A DNA stretch of 64,000 nucleotides from Azoamicus viridis (GTDB lineage Bacteria; Pseudomonadota; Gammaproteobacteria; UBA6186; Azoamicaceae): NCBI GenBank assembly GCA_043390165.1, contig DAWERM010000001.1, positions 1 through 64,000 of the forward strand, given 5' to 3'. Both the position numbers and the translations under genes were made by a program. Shown in pieces: positions 8,853 through 17,867 of the stretch. The notes beneath the pieces are model-generated. The model was not told the origin of the DNA, ran no database searches, and saw only the letters and a list, made by a program, of their open reading frames with translations. Position 1 is the first letter of the stretch; every line of letters starts with the position of its first letter.

Positions 8853-9587
8853 TATTTTCCCAAGTTTTTATAAAGTTTTTAAGTAGCAATTTTTCTATAT
8901 TATTTCCATTTAAGGATTTTATCAAATCTGGTCTAATTTTCCAAGTTTTTATCATACTTTGCTTTAATCTCCAGTTTTTAATCATTTTATGATTGCCTGT
9001 TAATAAGATTTTAGGAATTTGTAGGTTGTATATCGTTTTTGGTTTAGTATAGTTTGGATAATCAAACAAGATATTATTAAAAGAATTCTTTTCTATTGAA
9101 CTTTTTGTTAATAACCCATGCATTAATCGTGTTGTAGCATCTATTATCATTATAGCAGCTAATTCTCCGCTTGTTATTATAAAGTCTCCAATTGATAGTT
9201 CAATATCTATGTTATTTTTTATTATTCGTTCATCTATTCCTTTGTATTTTCCACATAACAATATTACTTCATTTTGCATTGAAATATTTTTTATGTCATT
9301 TTGTGTAATATTTTTACCTTGTGGTGATAAGAATATTACTTGTACAGTTTTATTTTTAGATTTTTTTTTTATGCTTGTTATTGTATTTTTTAACGGTTTT
9401 ACTTTTAAAACTACATTACCATCTCCTCCAAATGGTTTTGATTCTGTTCTATTTTTCTTATTTTTGTAATTTTTTGGATTTAAGATCTTTATTTTTATAA
9501 TTTTTTTTTTATTCCACTTTTTATGAGATTATGAGCAGACATAATCTTGAAAAGTTTTGGTGATGCGCTAATAATATTAAATATCAT
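8812..9587 (-). pseudogene. trmD: tRNA (guanine-37-N1)-methyltransferase TrmD, split by a frameshift in an A10 tract
   Basis: TrmD methylates G37 of tRNAs. The C-terminal part is clear from 9279 down (LLCGKYKGIDERI, SIGDFIITSGELA, LLTGNHKMIKNWRLKQS). The same frame continues upstream through RTESKPFGGDG and VIFLSPQGK to about 9510. Before that, the N-terminus (MIFNIISASPKLFKIMSAHN, then LIKSGIKKK) is in another frame and starts at an ATG at 9587 that overlaps the rimM stop (ATGA). The frames meet at ten T on the plus strand (9501-9510, A10 in the mRNA); one extra A gives 258 aa, the family length. It may be a pseudogene, rescued by slippage, or a homopolymer read error. GGDG replaces the usual GGGPGM. 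Confidence 0.88.
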
Positions 9588-10081
9588 AAGTAATAATTTT
9601 CAAGGTTAAGTAATATTTTTCCGTTTTTAATATCTATTTCTGTTATGTAGATTTTATCTATACATGGTACAAAAAGTTTTTTTTTATTTTTATTTTCTAT
9701 GATTAAAATGTCATGTGCTTTGTTATTGAAAATATTTATTACTTTTCCTATGTATTCTCCTTTTTGGTTGTAGCTTGTTAAATTTATTAATCCTAATGTA
9801 CTGTATTCTGTATTTTTTATAAATGATTCTTCTATATATATAAATTTGCTTCGCAAACTTTCAGCTGTATTTCTATTTATTATTCCTTCAATCGATATTA
9901 TAAAAGACTTGCCATAAGTGCCAGTTTTTTTTATAAATATTCTATTATAGTTTTTATCTAGCATATATAGTGGATATTTGAAAATGTTTTCTTTATGGTT
10001 AAAAAAAGAAAACATTTTCAACTCACCTTTTAAGCCATGAGCAGTTATTATTTTTCCTATTTTGGTATAATTACGATTCAT
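9584..10081 (-). CDS. rimM: Ribosome maturation factor RimM
   Basis: RimM assists maturation of the 30S head and binds S19. The 165-residue protein has the N-terminal GKIITAHGLKGELKM motif of the RimM beta-barrel and a C-terminal PRC-barrel (about residue 95 on) with LINLTSYNQKGEYIGKVINI and FVPCIDKIYITEIDIKNGKI. It lies between rpsP (11-base overlap) and trmD (4-base ATGA overlap), the conserved order in gammaproteobacteria. Confidence 0.94.
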   Translation of the reverse strand: MNRNYTKIGKIITAHGLKGELKMFSFFNHKENIFKYPLYMLDKNYNRIFIKKTGTYGKSFIISIEGIINRNTAESLRSKFIYIEESFIKNTEYSTLGLINLTSYNQKGEYIGKVINIFNNKAHDILIIENKNKKKLFVPCIDKIYITEIDIKNGKILLNLENYYL

Positions 10082-10325
10082 TTATTAATTTTTTGCTATA
10101 ATTTTTAATTAATGTTTTTACTCTATTTGATGGAATAGCGCCTTTACTTATCCAATAAATCATTTTATTCATATCTATTTTTAATAGTTCATATTTTTTT
10201 AATGGGTCAAAATAACCAAGTTTTTCTATATATTTACTTTTTGTTGATAGAGAATTTTCTATCACTATTATTTGGAAAAAAGGCTTTTTATTTCTTCCAG
10301 TTCTTTTTAATTTTATAGTTACCAT
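10071..10325 (-). CDS. rpsP: 30S ribosomal protein S16
   Basis: S16 is needed for 30S assembly. The 84-residue product starts MVTIKLKRTGRNKKPFFQII and contains SKYIEKLGYFDPL and WISKGAIPSNRVKTLI, all canonical. It is the first gene of the rpsP-rimM-trmD-rplS operon. A Shine-Dalgarno-like aaaggaaat lies just upstream of the start. Confidence 0.96.
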   Translation of the reverse strand: MVTIKLKRTGRNKKPFFQIIVIENSLSTKSKYIEKLGYFDPLKKYELLKIDMNKMIYWISKGAIPSNRVKTLIKNYSKKLINES

Positions 10326-10341
10326 TGTATTTCCTTTTTTG

Positions 10342-10686
10342 TTATTTTTTATTAACCATATCTTTTAGTTTTTTTAAAGCTTTTATTTTTACTTTTTTAC
10401 TTTCTGGTCGTGCTTCAAATATTGTTTGTTTTTTTGTAAATGGATTTATCCCTAGTTTTTCTTTTTGAGCTGGAACTGTTTTTACAGTTATTTTGAATAT
10501 TCCTGGTAATACAAATTTTTGTGGGCCATCTGTTTTAATATGTTCCTTTATAATATTAGATAATTCATTTAAAACGGAATTTACATTTTTTTTTGATAGC
10601 ATAGTATTTTTTGATATATATTGCAGCAATTTTTGCTTATTTAAATGTGTTTTTATGCTTTTAACTTCATTTATTTGCATTGACAT
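10342..10686 (-). CDS. HU-family DNA-binding protein
   Basis: A 114-residue basic protein of the HU/IHF superfamily, binding DNA as a dimer. An N-terminal helical part (about residues 15-50) is followed by FVLPGIFKITVKTVPAQKEK and GINPFTKKQTIFEARP, the beta arm, then a lysine-rich tail. The NPFTK..F.A.P pattern and the roughly 20 extra residues resemble the longer HU-like proteins of Legionella and relatives rather than 90-residue HupA/B. The SD AAGGAGA (10691-10697) lies 4 bases before the ATG at 10686; a second ATG at 10680 is also possible. It is transcribed divergently from tRNA-Thr. Confidence 0.88.
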   Translation of the reverse strand: MSMQINEVKSIKTHLNKQKLLQYISKNTMLSKKNVNSVLNELSNIIKEHIKTDGPQKFVLPGIFKITVKTVPAQKEKLGINPFTKKQTIFEARPESKKVKIKALKKLKDMVNKK

Positions 10687-10822
10687 ATTTTCTCCTTAAC
10701 TTTAAATTAATTTTTTTATATTATATTTATATTAATATAAGTTTATATATATTGATAATTTATCATAGTTATTTTAATATATTTTAGGACTTTTATGCAT
10801 TAAATTAATTACTTATTTTTAT

Positions 10823-10895
10823 GCCGAAATAGCTTAATTGGTAGAGCAGCACATTCGTAATGTGATGGTTGGAGGTTCAAGTCCTCTTTTCGGCT
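10823..10895 (+). tRNA. tRNA-Thr (CGT)
   Basis: Acceptor GCCGAAA pairs with TTTCGGC. The D arm is AGCTTAATTGGTAGAGC, the anticodon loop TTCGTAA gives CGT, and the T arm is GGAGG-TTCAAGT-CCTCT. It strongly resembles E. coli thrW. The base after the acceptor is T, whereas E. coli tRNA-Thr has A. No CCA is encoded. Confidence 0.94.
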
Positions 10896-10916
10896 AGTTA
10901 TATAGCATATTATATA

Positions 10917-11915
10917 TTATAATATATTTATACATTTTTTTATTGCTTTTAGAGTTTTTTTAGCTATTTTTCTAGCGTGTTTTATTCCATCTTTAATGAT
11001 GTTATTTATTTTTTTTTCGTCTTTTTCATATTCTTTTATATTATTTAATATTGGTGTGTGTATTTTAAGTAAATTTTCATGGATAAAATTTTTACATTCT
11101 GTGCAGCCTATTTTAGCTGTTTTGCAGGAAATTTCTATATAATTTAGATCTTTATCATTAGAGTACATTTGATGTAATGACCACACATTGCATAATGTTG
11201 GATTTCCTATATCGTATCTAAATATTCTATTTGGATCTGTTTGCATTTTTTTAATTTTTTTTTTAATAGTTTCACTATCATCTATTAATAAGATGGTATT
11301 TTCGTTTGATTTAGACATTTTTTTTCCATCAATACCTATAACTTTGGAGTAGTTATTTATTAATTCTATTGGTTCTTTTAATGTGAATTTGTTTTTATTA
11401 TTTAAAATATTGAATGTATTATTAAACTTTCTAACTATTTTTCTTATTATTTCTATATGTGGTATTTGATCGTATCCTATTGGAACGTAATCTGCATTAA
11501 AAATCAGTACATCAGCCCCTTGTAAAACAGGGTATCCTAAGAATCCATATGTGTTCGCTTCTGTACATTTTTCTTTATATGTTGGTATTCTTTCTAACCA
11601 TGATAATTGTGTTATCATAGATAATATTAGATGTAATTCAAATGTTTCAGGTATATTTGATTGAATAAAAATTGTACATTTTTTTGGATCTATTCCGCAG
11701 GCTAACCATTCTATTATTATATTTTTTATATTGTGTTTTATAGAATAATATTTTTCATAATGCGTTGTTAGTGCATGCATATCTGCTATAAAAAATAAAC
11801 ATTCATGAGTATTTTGCAATTCTATCCAATTTTTAATAACGCCATTGTAATTACCCAAGTGCATTCTTCCTGTTGGTCTCATTCCTGATACAATTCTTTT
11901 TATATTTTTATTCAT
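10917..11915 (-). CDS. trpS: Tryptophanyl-tRNA synthetase
   Basis: A class I synthetase charging tRNA-Trp. The 332-residue protein carries SGMRPTGRMHLGNYNGVIKNW, in which HLGN is the HIGH signature, and GKKMSKSNEN, the KMSKS loop. FLGYPVLQGADVLIF and the ADYVPIGYDQIPHIE segment that forms the active site are intact. Length matches bacterial TrpS (E. coli 334). It stands alone, convergent with tRNA-Thr and divergent from yciB. Confidence 0.97.
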   Translation of the reverse strand: MNKNIKRIVSGMRPTGRMHLGNYNGVIKNWIELQNTHECLFFIADMHALTTHYEKYYSIKHNIKNIIIEWLACGIDPKKCTIFIQSNIPETFELHLILSMITQLSWLERIPTYKEKCTEANTYGFLGYPVLQGADVLIFNADYVPIGYDQIPHIEIIRKIVRKFNNTFNILNNKNKFTLKEPIELINNYSKVIGIDGKKMSKSNENTILLIDDSETIKKKIKKMQTDPNRIFRYDIGNPTLCNVWSLHQMYSNDKDLNYIEISCKTAKIGCTECKNFIHENLLKIHTPILNNIKEYEKDEKKINNIIKDGIKHARKIAKKTLKAIKKCINIL

Positions 11916-11997
11916 AATGATTTTTGTTAATAAATTTAAATTAACTATGGTAATATAGTTGTAGAGAAAAGTATATGTTGTAAGTTTTTTGTTTATT

Positions 11998-12519
11998 ATG
12001 TTTGATTTTATTCCGATGTGTTTTTTTTTAGTAGTTAATAACTATTTAGGAATTTACACAGCTACTGTTGTTCTAATTTGTGTGTATTTTTTTTTGTTAA
12101 TTTTTTATAAGTTAACAGGTAAGTTAAAAAAAGAAAAAATTTTTATCTTTGTGTTAATTTTAATATTTGGCGTAACTACTGTGGTTCTTCGCAATGATAT
12201 ATTTATCAAATTAAAAACCAGCATCACTTATTGGTTATTAGGTTTATATTGTTTTTTTTCCTATATTTTAAATAAAGATTTATTTTTAAAAAGATTTTTT
12301 AAAGATTCTATTACTCTTCCAGATTTTATTTGGAAGAGATTAAACAAGTCATGTGCATTTTATTTTTGTAGTTTAGGTTTTATTAATTTTTATATAGCAT
12401 TTAAGTGTAGTACAATATTTTGGATTAATTTTAAAATTTTCGGTGGTGTGTTTTCAGCAATAGTTTTTATTGTAATTCAATACTACTTACTATACAAGAG
12501 CACACGAGATAAATGTTAA
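11998..12519 (+). CDS. yciB: Inner-membrane protein YciB (septation protein A family)
   Basis: A small inner-membrane protein (IspZ/IspA family) associated with cell-envelope synthesis and septation. About five hydrophobic segments are visible. The conserved blocks FDFIPMCFFLVV, IKLKTSITYWLLGLY and LPDFIWKRLNKSCAFYF, then NFYIAF..ST..WINFKIFGG, match YciB closely. I take the ATG at 11998 (173 aa); a TTG nine bases upstream is less likely. Convergent with glyS, with only 12 bases between stops. Confidence 0.88.
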   Translation: MFDFIPMCFFLVVNNYLGIYTATVVLICVYFFLLIFYKLTGKLKKEKIFIFVLILIFGVTTVVLRNDIFIKLKTSITYWLLGLYCFFSYILNKDLFLKRFFKDSITLPDFIWKRLNKSCAFYFCSLGFINFYIAFKCSTIFWINFKIFGGVFSAIVFIVIQYYLLYKSTRDKC

Positions 12520-12522
12520 AAT

Positions 12523-12538
12523 ATTGTAAATTTACAAT
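12523..12538. terminator. 16-bp perfect palindrome between convergent yciB and glyS
   Basis: The sequence attgtaaatttacaat is a perfect palindrome with no loop, lying across the gap between the yciB stop and the last codons of glyS. It could fold into a short hairpin on either transcript, but there is no U tract. It may be a weak bidirectional terminator or chance in AT-rich DNA. Confidence 0.25.
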
Positions 12539-14580
12539 AGATATGTATTTGTTATTATATTTAACTGTTTATATGCTTTATGTAGTATTTTAAGTCTGTT
12601 TTCTTTAATTCTTTTATTTTTATCTAGTATTATTACTTCATCAAAATATTTTGATATTGTTTTTTTAAGTTCCATTGATTTTTTTAGTATTTCGAAATAT
12701 AGAGCATTTTTATAAAGTTTGGTAATTATGTTTTCATGTGATTTTAATTTTTTCAAGAGATTTAATTCGGTCATAGACGCAATTATATTTTTTTTAATTT
12801 TTAATTTTTGATTGTATGAATTCTTATTTATTAGTTTATGTATTCGTTTACTTAATATTATTATGTCATTGGAATTTTTATAGGAAAAAAACTCTGTTAA
12901 ATTTTTTAATTTTACGAATGTATTAAAAATATTTGTTTTAATTTCTATTGATTCAAAAATTTTATTATCATAATTATAGCTTTTACATATAGTTTTAAAT
13001 CTAGTTATAACGAACTTTAATATTTTATCTTTTATGTGTTGATTTTTTATATTGTATGTTACTAATGAAAAATCTATTATTTTTTCTATATCAATAGATA
13101 TTGAATTTTCTATTATTGTTTTTATAATGCCGAAAGCGCTACGTCTTAATGCATATGGATCTTTGTTTCCGGTTGGATCTTTTCCAATAAAGAAAAAGCC
13201 TGATATAGTATCTATTTTGTCTAATATTGAGATTGATATACCTATAATTGATTTTGGAGTGTTATCATATTTATTTAATGGTTTATTATGTTCGTAAATT
13301 CCTTTAATTATATTTTTTTTTTCATTAATGTAGTAACTACCTATTATTCCGCTTAATTCTGGCATTTCTGTCACAATTTTAGTTAATAAATCTGTTTTTG
13401 AAAGTTTTATTGCCATTTTTAGATGCGGCATAGGTTTTTTTATTAATTTTTCAAAATATTCTGACAATGATAAAAGGCGTTCTATTTTATTGTAAATAGA
13501 TCCCAATTTTTCTTGAAAAATAATATCTTTTAACTTTAATGTATTATTTTTTATATTTAATTTCTTTTCAGTCTCATATAAGTAAGTTAATTCATATAGT
13601 CTAGAATTTATTGAGAAATTATATCCTTTTATTATATTTTCACTTTGTGTGTTAGAGTTGTTTATTATTATTAGAAATTTATTTATCAATTTTCCATTTT
13701 GTATTAGTGGAAAACATTTTTGGTATTTTTGTACGATTGATATTATTATTTCTTTTGGTACCTTTAAAAATTTTTTTTTAAATATCCCTATTAAAGTGGT
13801 TGGATATTCTACTATATTTGTAGTTTCATTTAAAAGATCGTCATTAAAAATTATATTTGATTTTAATTCTTTTGATTTAATCTTTATTTGATTTATTACT
13901 TCTATCTTTCTTTTATCGATATCAGCTATGACATAACCATCAGTGATTAATAAATGTTCATAGTTTTCAGGAGTAATTATTATTTTTTTGTTTGCCAGAA
14001 ATCTATGCCCATATGTGTAGTTGTTGCTTTTTATATTTAAGTAATTAAATTTGATTATTTTTTCCCCTAGTATAGTTACAATCCAATGAATTGGTCTAAT
14101 AAATGATTTTTTATTACTTCCCCAGCGCATTTTTTTTTTTGTATCCAATTTATTTAAAGCTGTTTCTATAATATTTATTATAATTTTTTTTATTGATCTA
14201 TGTGAGGTTTTTTCTTTGTATGTTAGCCAAGTATCAGTTTTTGTTATTTCTTTGGATAGTTTTTTAAATGATATTTTTTTTTGATTAATGAATTTTTTTC
14301 CTATTTCTGTTAAAGTTCCATCTTTATTTAAAGCAATATTTACGTTTGGTCCTTTTTTTATTGTTGCTTCTTTTTTTATTAACAAATTATTTATTAATAC
14401 AGATATTCTTCTTGGTGATGCAAAGTTTTTTACTTCTGAAAATGTTATTTTATTTTCCATTAAAGAGTTTGTTATATTTTCTTTAAATGATAGTGATATA
14501 TTGTATAGTTCTTTAGCAGGTAGTTCTTCTGTTCCTATTTCTATTAACAGGTTTTTATTTTTTTTTACAGGTTTCTTCAT
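12532..14580 (-). CDS. glyS: Glycyl-tRNA synthetase beta subunit
   Basis: The beta subunit of the alpha2-beta2 bacterial glycyl-tRNA synthetase recognises tRNA-Gly. The N-terminus has LLIEIGTEELPAKEL, followed by FASPRRISVLI and KMRWGSNKKSFIRPIHWIV, all diagnostic. GKDPTGNKDPYALRRSAFGI belongs to the HD-like domain, and the C-terminal DALR-type anticodon domain is diverged and lysine-rich. Length 682 aa (E. coli 689). It overlaps the end of glyQ by 26 bases and is probably cotranslated. Confidence 0.96.
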   Translation of the reverse strand: MKKPVKKNKNLLIEIGTEELPAKELYNISLSFKENITNSLMENKITFSEVKNFASPRRISVLINNLLIKKEATIKKGPNVNIALNKDGTLTEIGKKFINQKKISFKKLSKEITKTDTWLTYKEKTSHRSIKKIIINIIETALNKLDTKKKMRWGSNKKSFIRPIHWIVTILGEKIIKFNYLNIKSNNYTYGHRFLANKKIIITPENYEHLLITDGYVIADIDKRKIEVINQIKIKSKELKSNIIFNDDLLNETTNIVEYPTTLIGIFKKKFLKVPKEIIISIVQKYQKCFPLIQNGKLINKFLIIINNSNTQSENIIKGYNFSINSRLYELTYLYETEKKLNIKNNTLKLKDIIFQEKLGSIYNKIERLLSLSEYFEKLIKKPMPHLKMAIKLSKTDLLTKIVTEMPELSGIIGSYYINEKKNIIKGIYEHNKPLNKYDNTPKSIIGISISILDKIDTISGFFFIGKDPTGNKDPYALRRSAFGIIKTIIENSISIDIEKIIDFSLVTYNIKNQHIKDKILKFVITRFKTICKSYNYDNKIFESIEIKTNIFNTFVKLKNLTEFFSYKNSNDIIILSKRIHKLINKNSYNQKLKIKKNIIASMTELNLLKKLKSHENIITKLYKNALYFEILKKSMELKKTISKYFDEVIILDKNKRIKENRLKILHKAYKQLNIITNTYLL

Positions 14581-15433
14581 GTTTTATTTTTTTTGCGATA
14601 TTGTTTGATAGGTTGCGTATTTTATTTATATAGCTTTGTCTTTCCATTTGAGTCATGCATGATTTTGAATCTAATAAATTAAAGATATGTGAACAATTTA
14701 AAACTGTTTGATAAGCTATAAGTGGAAAATTTTCTTCTATTATTAGTTCTGATTTATGGATTAAATGTTTGAAGTTTATTAATAATTCATTTGTATCAAG
14801 TTTTTTTAACATGTATAGAGATAACTCTTTTTCATAATTACGATAAATATCTGAATATTTTATTTTTTTAGATTTATTTTTGTCAAATATAATATTGTCT
14901 ATATTATTAACATCTTGAATATGCATTGCAATTCTTTCTAATCCATAAGCTAATTCTAGCATTATTGGATAACATTCAATTCCACCCATTTGTTGAAAAT
15001 ATGTGAATTGTGTTACTTCCATTCCATTTAACCATATTTCCCATCCTAATCCAAAAGCCCCTAATGTTGGGCTTTCCCAGTTATCTTCTATAAATCTAAT
15101 ATCATTTTTTATTATATCTATTCCTAATTCTTTTAATGAATTTAAATATAATTCCTGAGAATCTTTTGGAGATGGTTTTAAAATAACTTGAAATTGGTGA
15201 AATATAGGTAATCTATTTGAATAATTACAATATCTTATATCAGATGGCCTTTTTGATATTTGAGTATATGCGGCATTATATTTTTTAGAATTAATTGCAT
15301 TTACGAATGTTTCTGGGTGAAATGTTGCAGCTCCAACTTCAAAATCTATTGGTTGTAATATTATGCAACCATTTTTATTCCAAAATGATTGTAAAGAAAA
15401 TATAATTTCGTTAAATGTAAATGGGCTTTTCAT
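14555..15433 (-). CDS. glyQ: Glycyl-tRNA synthetase alpha subunit
   Basis: The alpha subunit holds the class II catalytic site that activates glycine. The 292-residue protein contains the highly conserved FQVILKPSPKDSQELYLNSL, DNWESPTLGAFGLGWEIWLNG, MEVTQFTYFQQMGGIEC and ELAYGLERIAMHIQ. Length matches the family (E. coli 303). It is upstream of and overlaps glyS, the standard glyQS operon. Confidence 0.97.
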   Translation of the reverse strand: MKSPFTFNEIIFSLQSFWNKNGCIILQPIDFEVGAATFHPETFVNAINSKKYNAAYTQISKRPSDIRYCNYSNRLPIFHQFQVILKPSPKDSQELYLNSLKELGIDIIKNDIRFIEDNWESPTLGAFGLGWEIWLNGMEVTQFTYFQQMGGIECYPIMLELAYGLERIAMHIQDVNNIDNIIFDKNKSKKIKYSDIYRNYEKELSLYMLKKLDTNELLINFKHLIHKSELIIEENFPLIAYQTVLNCSHIFNLLDSKSCMTQMERQSYINKIRNLSNNIAKKIKHEETCKKK

Positions 15434-15462
15434 GCTTTTATAAGTGATTTTTTGTTTTGAAT

Positions 15463-16818
15463 TTATATTTTATTTGTGAAATTTTCAAATCTAGAATATT
15501 GTCCTAAAAATGTTAATTTTATAGTTCCGGTTGGACCGTTTCGTTGTTTTGCTATAATAATTTCTGCAGTTCCTGTGTCCAAACTATTTTTGTTATATAT
15601 TTCGTCTCTATATATGAAAATAATAAGATCGGCATCTTGTTCAATGGATCCAGATTCTCTTAAATCAGACATTATTGGCCGTTTATCAATTCTTTGTTCT
15701 AAGCTTCTATTTAATTGTGATAACGCTATAATTGGAACTTTTAACTCTTTTGCTAAAATTTTTAAAGATCTCGATATTTCAGATATTTCCGCAGCTCTAA
15801 GATCATTTAATCCAGGAATGTGCATTAATTGAAGATAATCTATAACAATAGTGCCTATTTTACCATATTTTTTATAAATCTTTCGTGCTTTATTTCTTAT
15901 ATCAAATGGGGTTAATGATCCGCTGTCGTCTATAAATAATTTTTTTGCTGATATTAGTGATATTGCTGATGATAATCTAGGCCAATCTGTATCTTTTAGC
16001 ATTCCAGTTCTTAGTCTTTGTAATTCTATTCTACCTAAAGATGCTAATATTCTCATAGCTAATTGTTCTGCTGGCATTTCCATACTGAATATTAGCACAG
16101 GATTATCAGTTTTTATAGTTATGTATTCTGCTATATTTATGGATAATGTAGTTTTTCCCATCGATGGTCTTCCAGCAACTATAATTAAATCAGATGATTG
16201 CAAACCAGATGTTATTTTGTCTAATTCTATAAATCCTGATGATAGTCCAGTAATATGTGAATTAGATTCAAAAAGAGTTTCTATTTTTTTTATAGTCGTT
16301 GCTAATATACTGGATATTGTGTTTAAATTTTCGTTTTTATTTAATCCATAATCTTTAGATAAAGATAGTATTTTTTCTTCTGCTTCATCTATTAACTCGC
16401 TAACATTTCTTTCTTTTAAGTTTAACGAAGAATCTATTATATCTTTGCTTATTGTTATAAGCTTTCTTAATAAAGCACGGTCTTTAATTATATTAGAATA
16501 AATTATAATATTTGCTGTGCTTGTTGTGTTTTTTGCTAATTTACTAAGATATTTTATTCCGCCAATTTTTTCTAGATCATTTTTTTTTTCTAGATTTTCT
16601 GATATGGTTATTATATCTAGTGGTTTGTTTTCACTGATTAGTGTAAGCATAGCTTTAAATATTAATTTATGATTTTTTTCATAAAAATCATTACTGTTTA
16701 ATCTATCAACAATTTTTTCCCACGTTGTATTATCTATCATTATTCCTCCTAATACAGCCTGTTCTGCTTCTATAGAGTGAGGAGGAATATGTAAATTCTT
16801 TATTTTTGTATTATTCAT
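15463..16818 (-). CDS. dnaB: Replicative DNA helicase DnaB
   Basis: The hexameric helicase that opens the replication fork and recruits DnaG. The N-terminal domain has PPHSIEAEQAVLGGIMID. The RecA-like domain carries Walker A GRPSMGKTT, IFSMEMPAEQL, Walker B TIVIDYLQLM, and SDLRESGSIEQDADLIIFIYRDE. Length 451 aa (E. coli 471). No intein is present. It closes the rpsF-rpsR-rplI-dnaB block, the usual order, starting 5 bases after the rplI stop. Confidence 0.97.
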   Translation of the reverse strand: MNNTKIKNLHIPPHSIEAEQAVLGGIMIDNTTWEKIVDRLNSNDFYEKNHKLIFKAMLTLISENKPLDIITISENLEKKNDLEKIGGIKYLSKLAKNTTSTANIIIYSNIIKDRALLRKLITISKDIIDSSLNLKERNVSELIDEAEEKILSLSKDYGLNKNENLNTISSILATTIKKIETLFESNSHITGLSSGFIELDKITSGLQSSDLIIVAGRPSMGKTTLSINIAEYITIKTDNPVLIFSMEMPAEQLAMRILASLGRIELQRLRTGMLKDTDWPRLSSAISLISAKKLFIDDSGSLTPFDIRNKARKIYKKYGKIGTIVIDYLQLMHIPGLNDLRAAEISEISRSLKILAKELKVPIIALSQLNRSLEQRIDKRPIMSDLRESGSIEQDADLIIFIYRDEIYNKNSLDTGTAEIIIAKQRNGPTGTIKLTFLGQYSRFENFTNKI

Positions 16819-16823
16819 TTATA

Positions 16824-17273
16824 TTATTTGTTTTTTATAACCATTAAAAAAAATTTATTTTTAATAGTATTTTTTTTAAAATTTAATGTTAATTTGTAAT
16901 TTCCTAATTTTTTAATAAAAATATTTTTATCTAGGTTTTGTTTTTTTATATTTATATTTAAAGATTTAAATATTTTTAGAATTTTTGTGTTGTTTATTGA
17001 TCCATAAATATTTTCATCGTCCTGTGTAGGAACAGGTATTATTATGCTTATATCATTTAATTCATTTATTTTATACGTTTCTTTCGATATTTGTTCATTT
17101 ATGGAATTTTCCATAGAATCTTTTTCTTTTTTAAATTTAATTACATTGTATTTATTTGCTGTCATTGCTTTTTTAAATGGAAGAAGATAGTTTTTTGCAT
17201 ATCCATTTTTTACGCTTACTGAGTCGCCAAAATTTCCTAATTTTTTTATATTTTCTAGTAATATAATTTTCAT
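16824..17273 (-). CDS. rplI: 50S ribosomal protein L9
   Basis: L9 binds 23S rRNA near the L1 stalk. From the ATG at 17273 the protein is 149 aa, the length of E. coli L9, and begins MKIILLENIKKLGNFGDSVS with NGYAKNYLLPFKKA, the signature of the N-terminal domain. The frame is open seven codons further upstream into rpsR, but that part has no L9 counterpart. The C-terminal domain is lysine-rich and diverged. Confidence 0.94.
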   Translation of the reverse strand: MKIILLENIKKLGNFGDSVSVKNGYAKNYLLPFKKAMTANKYNVIKFKKEKDSMENSINEQISKETYKINELNDISIIIPVPTQDDENIYGSINNTKILKIFKSLNINIKKQNLDKNIFIKKLGNYKLTLNFKKNTIKNKFFLMVIKNK

Positions 17274-17274
17274 T

Positions 17275-17487
17275 TTAAACCTTATGTTGGTCACAATATG
17301 GAATTAGTGACAAAAATCTAGCATATTTTATAGCTTTAGCTAATTGTCTTTGTTCTTTAGCTGTAAGGCCTGTAGTTCTTTTAGGTATAATTTTTCCATT
17401 TTCAGAAATGAAATTTTTTAGATTTGCAATATCTTTGTAATCAAAAATTTTTTTACGAGTATTTTTTTTTTTTTCTATTGTGTTCAT
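17275..17487 (-). CDS. rpsR: 30S ribosomal protein S18
   Basis: S18 pairs with S6 on the 30S platform. The 70-residue protein has FDYKDIANLKNFISENGKII and KRTTGLTAKEQRQLAKAIKY, then ARFLSLIPY, all canonical. It lies between rpsF (16 bases upstream) and rplI, which starts immediately after its stop. Confidence 0.96.
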   Translation of the reverse strand: MNTIEKKKNTRKKIFDYKDIANLKNFISENGKIIPKRTTGLTAKEQRQLAKAIKYARFLSLIPYCDQHKV

Positions 17488-17503
17488 TTTATTTTATTGT
17501 TAA

Positions 17504-17824
17504 TTAATTTTGTTTTTTAAGTATAGAAGGTTCACTTATAGCTTCAGTACTTTTTAATATTAGATTTCTTATTATAGTGTCATTAAATTTAAATGATGAA
17601 CTTAAATTAATTAACGTTTTTTTTTCACATTCTACGTTTAATAGCACATAATGTGCTTTATGTAATTTTTTTATTTGATACGCGAGTTGTCTTTTTCCCA
17701 AGTCTTCTAGTCTATGTATTTTTCCATTGTCATTTTCTATAATGCTTCTATATTTTTTTATCATGTTTTGTAATCTTTCTCCTTGATCAGGATGAATTAG
17801 TATCATTATTTCATAGTTATTCAT
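17504..17824 (-). CDS. rpsF: 30S ribosomal protein S6
   Basis: S6 forms a dimer with S18 on the 30S platform. The 106-residue protein begins MNNYEIMILIHPDQGERLQN and has DLGKRQLAYQIKKLHKAHYV, the conserved core of S6. The acidic C-terminal tail seen in E. coli is absent. First gene of the rpsF-rpsR-rplI-dnaB block. Confidence 0.95.
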   Translation of the reverse strand: MNNYEIMILIHPDQGERLQNMIKKYRSIIENDNGKIHRLEDLGKRQLAYQIKKLHKAHYVLLNVECEKKTLINLSSSFKFNDTIIRNLILKSTEAISEPSILKKQN

Positions 17825-17867
17825 TATTACCTCTATATATGCTTATTGGTTAGTAGAACTTAATATT

